Shown here: positions 6,153 through 7,667 of the stretch, one piece after another
How the letters are laid out: every line of letters starts with the position of its first letter
Position numbering within the stretch: the stretch's first letter is position 1
Source of the DNA: an uncultured Eubacteriales bacterium
GTDB lineage: Bacteria; Bacillota; Clostridia; Oscillospirales; CAG-382
NCBI GenBank assembly: GCA_900546385.1
Contig: URCT01000116.1
Coordinates: 1 to 7,667 of the forward strand
DNA length: 7,667 bases
Direction: 5' to 3'
Made by a program: the position numbers and the translations under genes
Notes under the pieces: model-generated
The model's database searches: none
What the model was told of the DNA's origin: nothing
Seen by the model: only the letters and a program-made list of their open reading frames with translations

Positions 6153-6698
6153 CTATTTGCAATACCGATAATACATTTTTGCATAGTAATCATCCCACGC
6201 AAGCATTGTAATCCTGTCGTATGGGATAAAATCTAACTCCGTATCCCATTCGCCGTCACAGCCAAGTGAAGCAAATTTCACGCCGGTTTCTTCCGGCGAA
6301 ACAATGCGACCAAGCAGATACTGCGGCAACTCTTCTTCGTTTTCGCAGTGAACGGAAAGATATCCCGGATACTGTAAAAACTGATTCAGCACATCAAAAT
6401 ATGAGTCAGCTTTTTGAATAGTACACGCAGAAGCTTTTTCGCGCAATCCCTCTTGAATGCAAATCTTTGCATAAAAATCGGCATCTTTTGCTGCGACTTC
6501 CGTAATGTCGGAGGTTCGCAGCAAAACATATCCCTCATCATGAAAATCGTATACATTGGTCATGAGTAGAAATGAATCAGACAACCAAACCGGAAACCCG
6601 GTATAGTTTATATCCGGGTCAACGTCAGCTCTTTCAACCTGAATCATTTTGCAGTCAAGAATGCAACTTTGCACTTGAATTTTCTGTTTTTCAGTCAT
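6153..6698 (-). CDS. Conserved-looking protein of unknown function (181 residues)
   Basis: I do not recognise a named family. The protein is acidic, soluble, and has no signal peptide or membrane helix. It looks like two similar halves. Residues about 33-70 (GFPVWLSDSFLLMTNVYDF, then EGYVLLRTSDITEV) and about 112-175 (YLSVHCE, LLGRIVS, GEWD, FIPYDRITMLAWDDYYAKMY) each read as short beta-strands ending in a 'DI/RIT' turn. This recalls small beta-barrel (Sm- or SH3-like) folds; that is inference from the pattern. The ATG has only a weak GGTGA ahead of it. The gene starts 29 bases after the stop of the kinase-like gene with no promoter between, so it is probably translated from the same message. 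It ends facing the ATPase gene across a shared terminator. Confidence 0.8.
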   Translation of the reverse strand: MTEKQKIQVQSCILDCKMIQVERADVDPDINYTGFPVWLSDSFLLMTNVYDFHDEGYVLLRTSDITEVAAKDADFYAKICIQEGLREKASACTIQKADSYFDVLNQFLQYPGYLSVHCENEEELPQYLLGRIVSPEETGVKFASLGCDGEWDTELDFIPYDRITMLAWDDYYAKMYYRYCK

Positions 6699-6727
6699 GA
6701 AAAATCACCAAAAGTCTTATAAAAGCC

Positions 6728-7342
6728 TTATAAAGCTTCACGCTCATGCGCCTTGACGAACGCTTCGAGAATATCCACACAGCCATCGATACCGACTGCA
6801 TCGGTATGAATCGAAAGATGATAATTCTCGGTTGCGCCCCAACGCTGGGTGGTGTAATAGTTATAATATGTCGCACGCTTTTTGTCGCGGCGCTCAATAT
6901 CCTCACGCAGGTCTTTGGCGTCGTTGTCATAGTATTTCTGCACACGTTTGACACGGGAATCCATATCGGAATACAGGAAGAAATTGATCAAATTGTTCTG
7001 TTCCTTGAGTACATAATCCGAGCAGCGTCCGACAATGATGCACGGACCTTTGGCGGCACATTCCTTAATGATATCCGATTGGATCAAAAAGACCTTATCC
7101 GATAACGGCAAGCCGTATACGCCGGCAGCCGTACCGAACATGGATAACGAATACAAAAGGCTGTGCGTGGAGACCTGCTCCGCTTTTTCGAACAAATTTT
7201 CCGCATAGCCGCTTTCTTTGGCAGCCATGGTGATAATTTCATTGTCATAGAAGGGGATACCAAGCTTTTCCGCAAGCTTTTTTGCAACAAATCTGCCGCC
7301 GCTGCCATATTGACGGCTGATAGTAATAACCGAGTTAATCAT
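6728..7342 (-). CDS. Cytidylate kinase-like family protein
   Basis: A 204-residue soluble P-loop protein of the cytidylate kinase-like family (the group that starts 'ITISRQYGSGG'). The ATP-binding loop is ISRQYGSGGR at 8-17, followed by AKKLAEKLGIPFYDNEII (20-37), typical of the family. IIVGRCSDYVL at 102-112 corresponds to the region following the nucleoside-binding part of Cmk, and the basic stretch RRDKKRATYY (151-160) resembles the lid. YHLSIHTDAVGID (174-186) is the usual C-terminal beta-strand signature. True Cmk phosphorylates CMP, but members of this side group are poorly characterised and their substrate is uncertain. The start has GGAGGTG at good spacing, and a strong promoter lies upstream. 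It is the first gene of an operon with the 181-residue protein. Confidence 0.88.
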   Translation of the reverse strand: MINSVITISRQYGSGGRFVAKKLAEKLGIPFYDNEIITMAAKESGYAENLFEKAEQVSTHSLLYSLSMFGTAAGVYGLPLSDKVFLIQSDIIKECAAKGPCIIVGRCSDYVLKEQNNLINFFLYSDMDSRVKRVQKYYDNDAKDLREDIERRDKKRATYYNYYTTQRWGATENYHLSIHTDAVGIDGCVDILEAFVKAHEREAL

Positions 7343-7362
7343 GAAAACACCTCCATTAAATC

Positions 7363-7382
7363 ATTTTTACGATAAAAATCGT
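7363..7382. repeat. Overlapping inverted repeats in the kinase-like gene leader
   Basis: ATTTTTA (7363-7369) and TAAAAAT (7373-7379) are perfect inverted copies around CGA. The same stretch holds ACGAT (7369-7373) and ATCGT (7378-7382) around AAAA. It falls between the predicted transcription start (near 7387) and the ribosome site, so it could be an operator or a weak leader hairpin. It is too AT-rich to rule out chance. Confidence 0.3.
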
Positions 7383-7393
7383 TTTCTAAGCTT

Positions 7394-7422
7394 ATTATAC
7401 AGTATTTTTTCTCAAAAATCAA
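7394..7422 (-). promoter_or_regulatory. Sigma-A promoter of the kinase-like operon
   Basis: On the minus strand, TTGATT (7417-7422) is followed after exactly 17 bases by a perfect TATAAT (7394-7399). Transcription would start near 7387, giving a leader of about 45 bases. The -35 lies inside the last codons of the acyl-ACP thioesterase gene. Confidence 0.75.
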
Positions 7423-7667
7423 TAAGTGCGGAAAAAATATCTTTACCGGTGGTCGGATTTTTTGCGACAAAGTGAAATTCTCCGTCTTTTTCTGCCGTGT
7501 ATACTTCAAATTTTTCACCGCACATCACTTCGGATGCATAATAAATCGAAAACTTTTTGCCGATGTCAGTTGATTTGCGCTCATTCGGAAAATAATCGTA
7601 GACAATGTCCGGATAAAAGGTGTTATTCATGTGGCCGTTGCGGTCAATTTGAGAGTAATATACTTCC
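7412..7667 (-). CDS. Acyl-ACP thioesterase, C-terminal fragment
   Basis: The last 84 codons of a gene that enters from the right edge. The visible part reads as the second hotdog domain of the FatA/FatB-type acyl-acyl carrier protein thioesterase family, which releases free fatty acids from ACP. The key match is SQIDRNGHMNNTFY near the start of the fragment. It carries the Asp-x-Asn-x-His spacing (D8, N10, H12 of the fragment) proposed as catalytic in plant FatB enzymes and the HxNN signature. A Glu in YYASEVMCGE sits where the remaining catalytic acid is expected. An ATG inside HMNN is an internal methionine, not the start. The C-terminus is complete with a TGA stop. Membership is clear; substrate length cannot be told. 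Confidence 0.8.
   Translation of the reverse strand, partial: EVYYSQIDRNGHMNNTFYPDIVYDYFPNERKSTDIGKKFSIYYASEVMCGEKFEVYTAEKDGEFHFVAKNPTTGKDIFSALIDF

Noticed and set aside
6123..6153. Two small hairpins (AAGTT-GTA-AACTT and GCTTA-TAC-TAAGC) after the 181-residue gene
   Set aside because: Five-base stems without a T run; the palindrome at 6078-6117 is a far better terminator for this strand.
7412..7630. Stand-alone 72-residue protein starting at ATG 7630
   Set aside because: The frame stays open to the right edge, and the ATG falls inside the HMNN signature of the thioesterase, so it is an internal methionine.

Overview
The window comes from a bacterial chromosome of moderate GC content. It most resembles a spore-forming member of the Clostridia, probably Oscillospirales/Ruminococcaceae-like. 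The basis is the pair of spore maturation genes spmA and spmB, strong AGGAGG-type ribosome sites, a clostridial-style N-acetylmuramoyl-L-alanine amidase with an SH3 domain, and a TTG-started P-type ATPase. No phage, insertion sequence, CRISPR array, tRNA or rRNA is visible. Coding density is high and no gene-free stretch exceeds about 155 bases.

Layout. (1) 1-115 (-) is the start of a secreted protein of unknown function. It diverges from an AraC-family regulator (270-1346, +) across a regulatory region with two back-to-back vegetative-type promoters, an 8-bp inverted repeat and a palindrome at the predicted transcription start. (2) spmA-spmB (2387-1262, -) form a two-gene operon whose end runs 85 bases into the 3' end of the regulator gene. 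(3) A cytoplasmic-type amidase (2526-3296, +) diverges from spmA and ends at a clear intrinsic terminator. (4) A Ca2+-type P-type ATPase (3447-6074, +) follows and ends at a palindromic terminator shared with the convergent operon. (5) A cytidylate-kinase-like protein and an unknown 181-residue protein form an operon on the minus strand (7342-6153). (6) The 3' end of an acyl-ACP thioesterase gene (7412-7667, -) closes the window.

The most coherent story is in the middle. The spmAB operon and the ATPase gene each carry an upstream match to the mother-cell sporulation promoter type (sigma-E), TCATATT with 14-15 bases to CATAAAAT or CATAAACT. The amidase gene carries a sigma-K/sigma-E-like site. 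I infer a sporulation block: SpmA/SpmB for spore core dehydration, a Ca2+ pump that could supply calcium for the spore, and an amidase without a signal peptide that could act when the mother cell lyses. The outer genes have ordinary sigma-A promoters and appear unrelated to it. Promoter calls rest on matching remembered consensus sequences by eye, not on experiment or a scored search.
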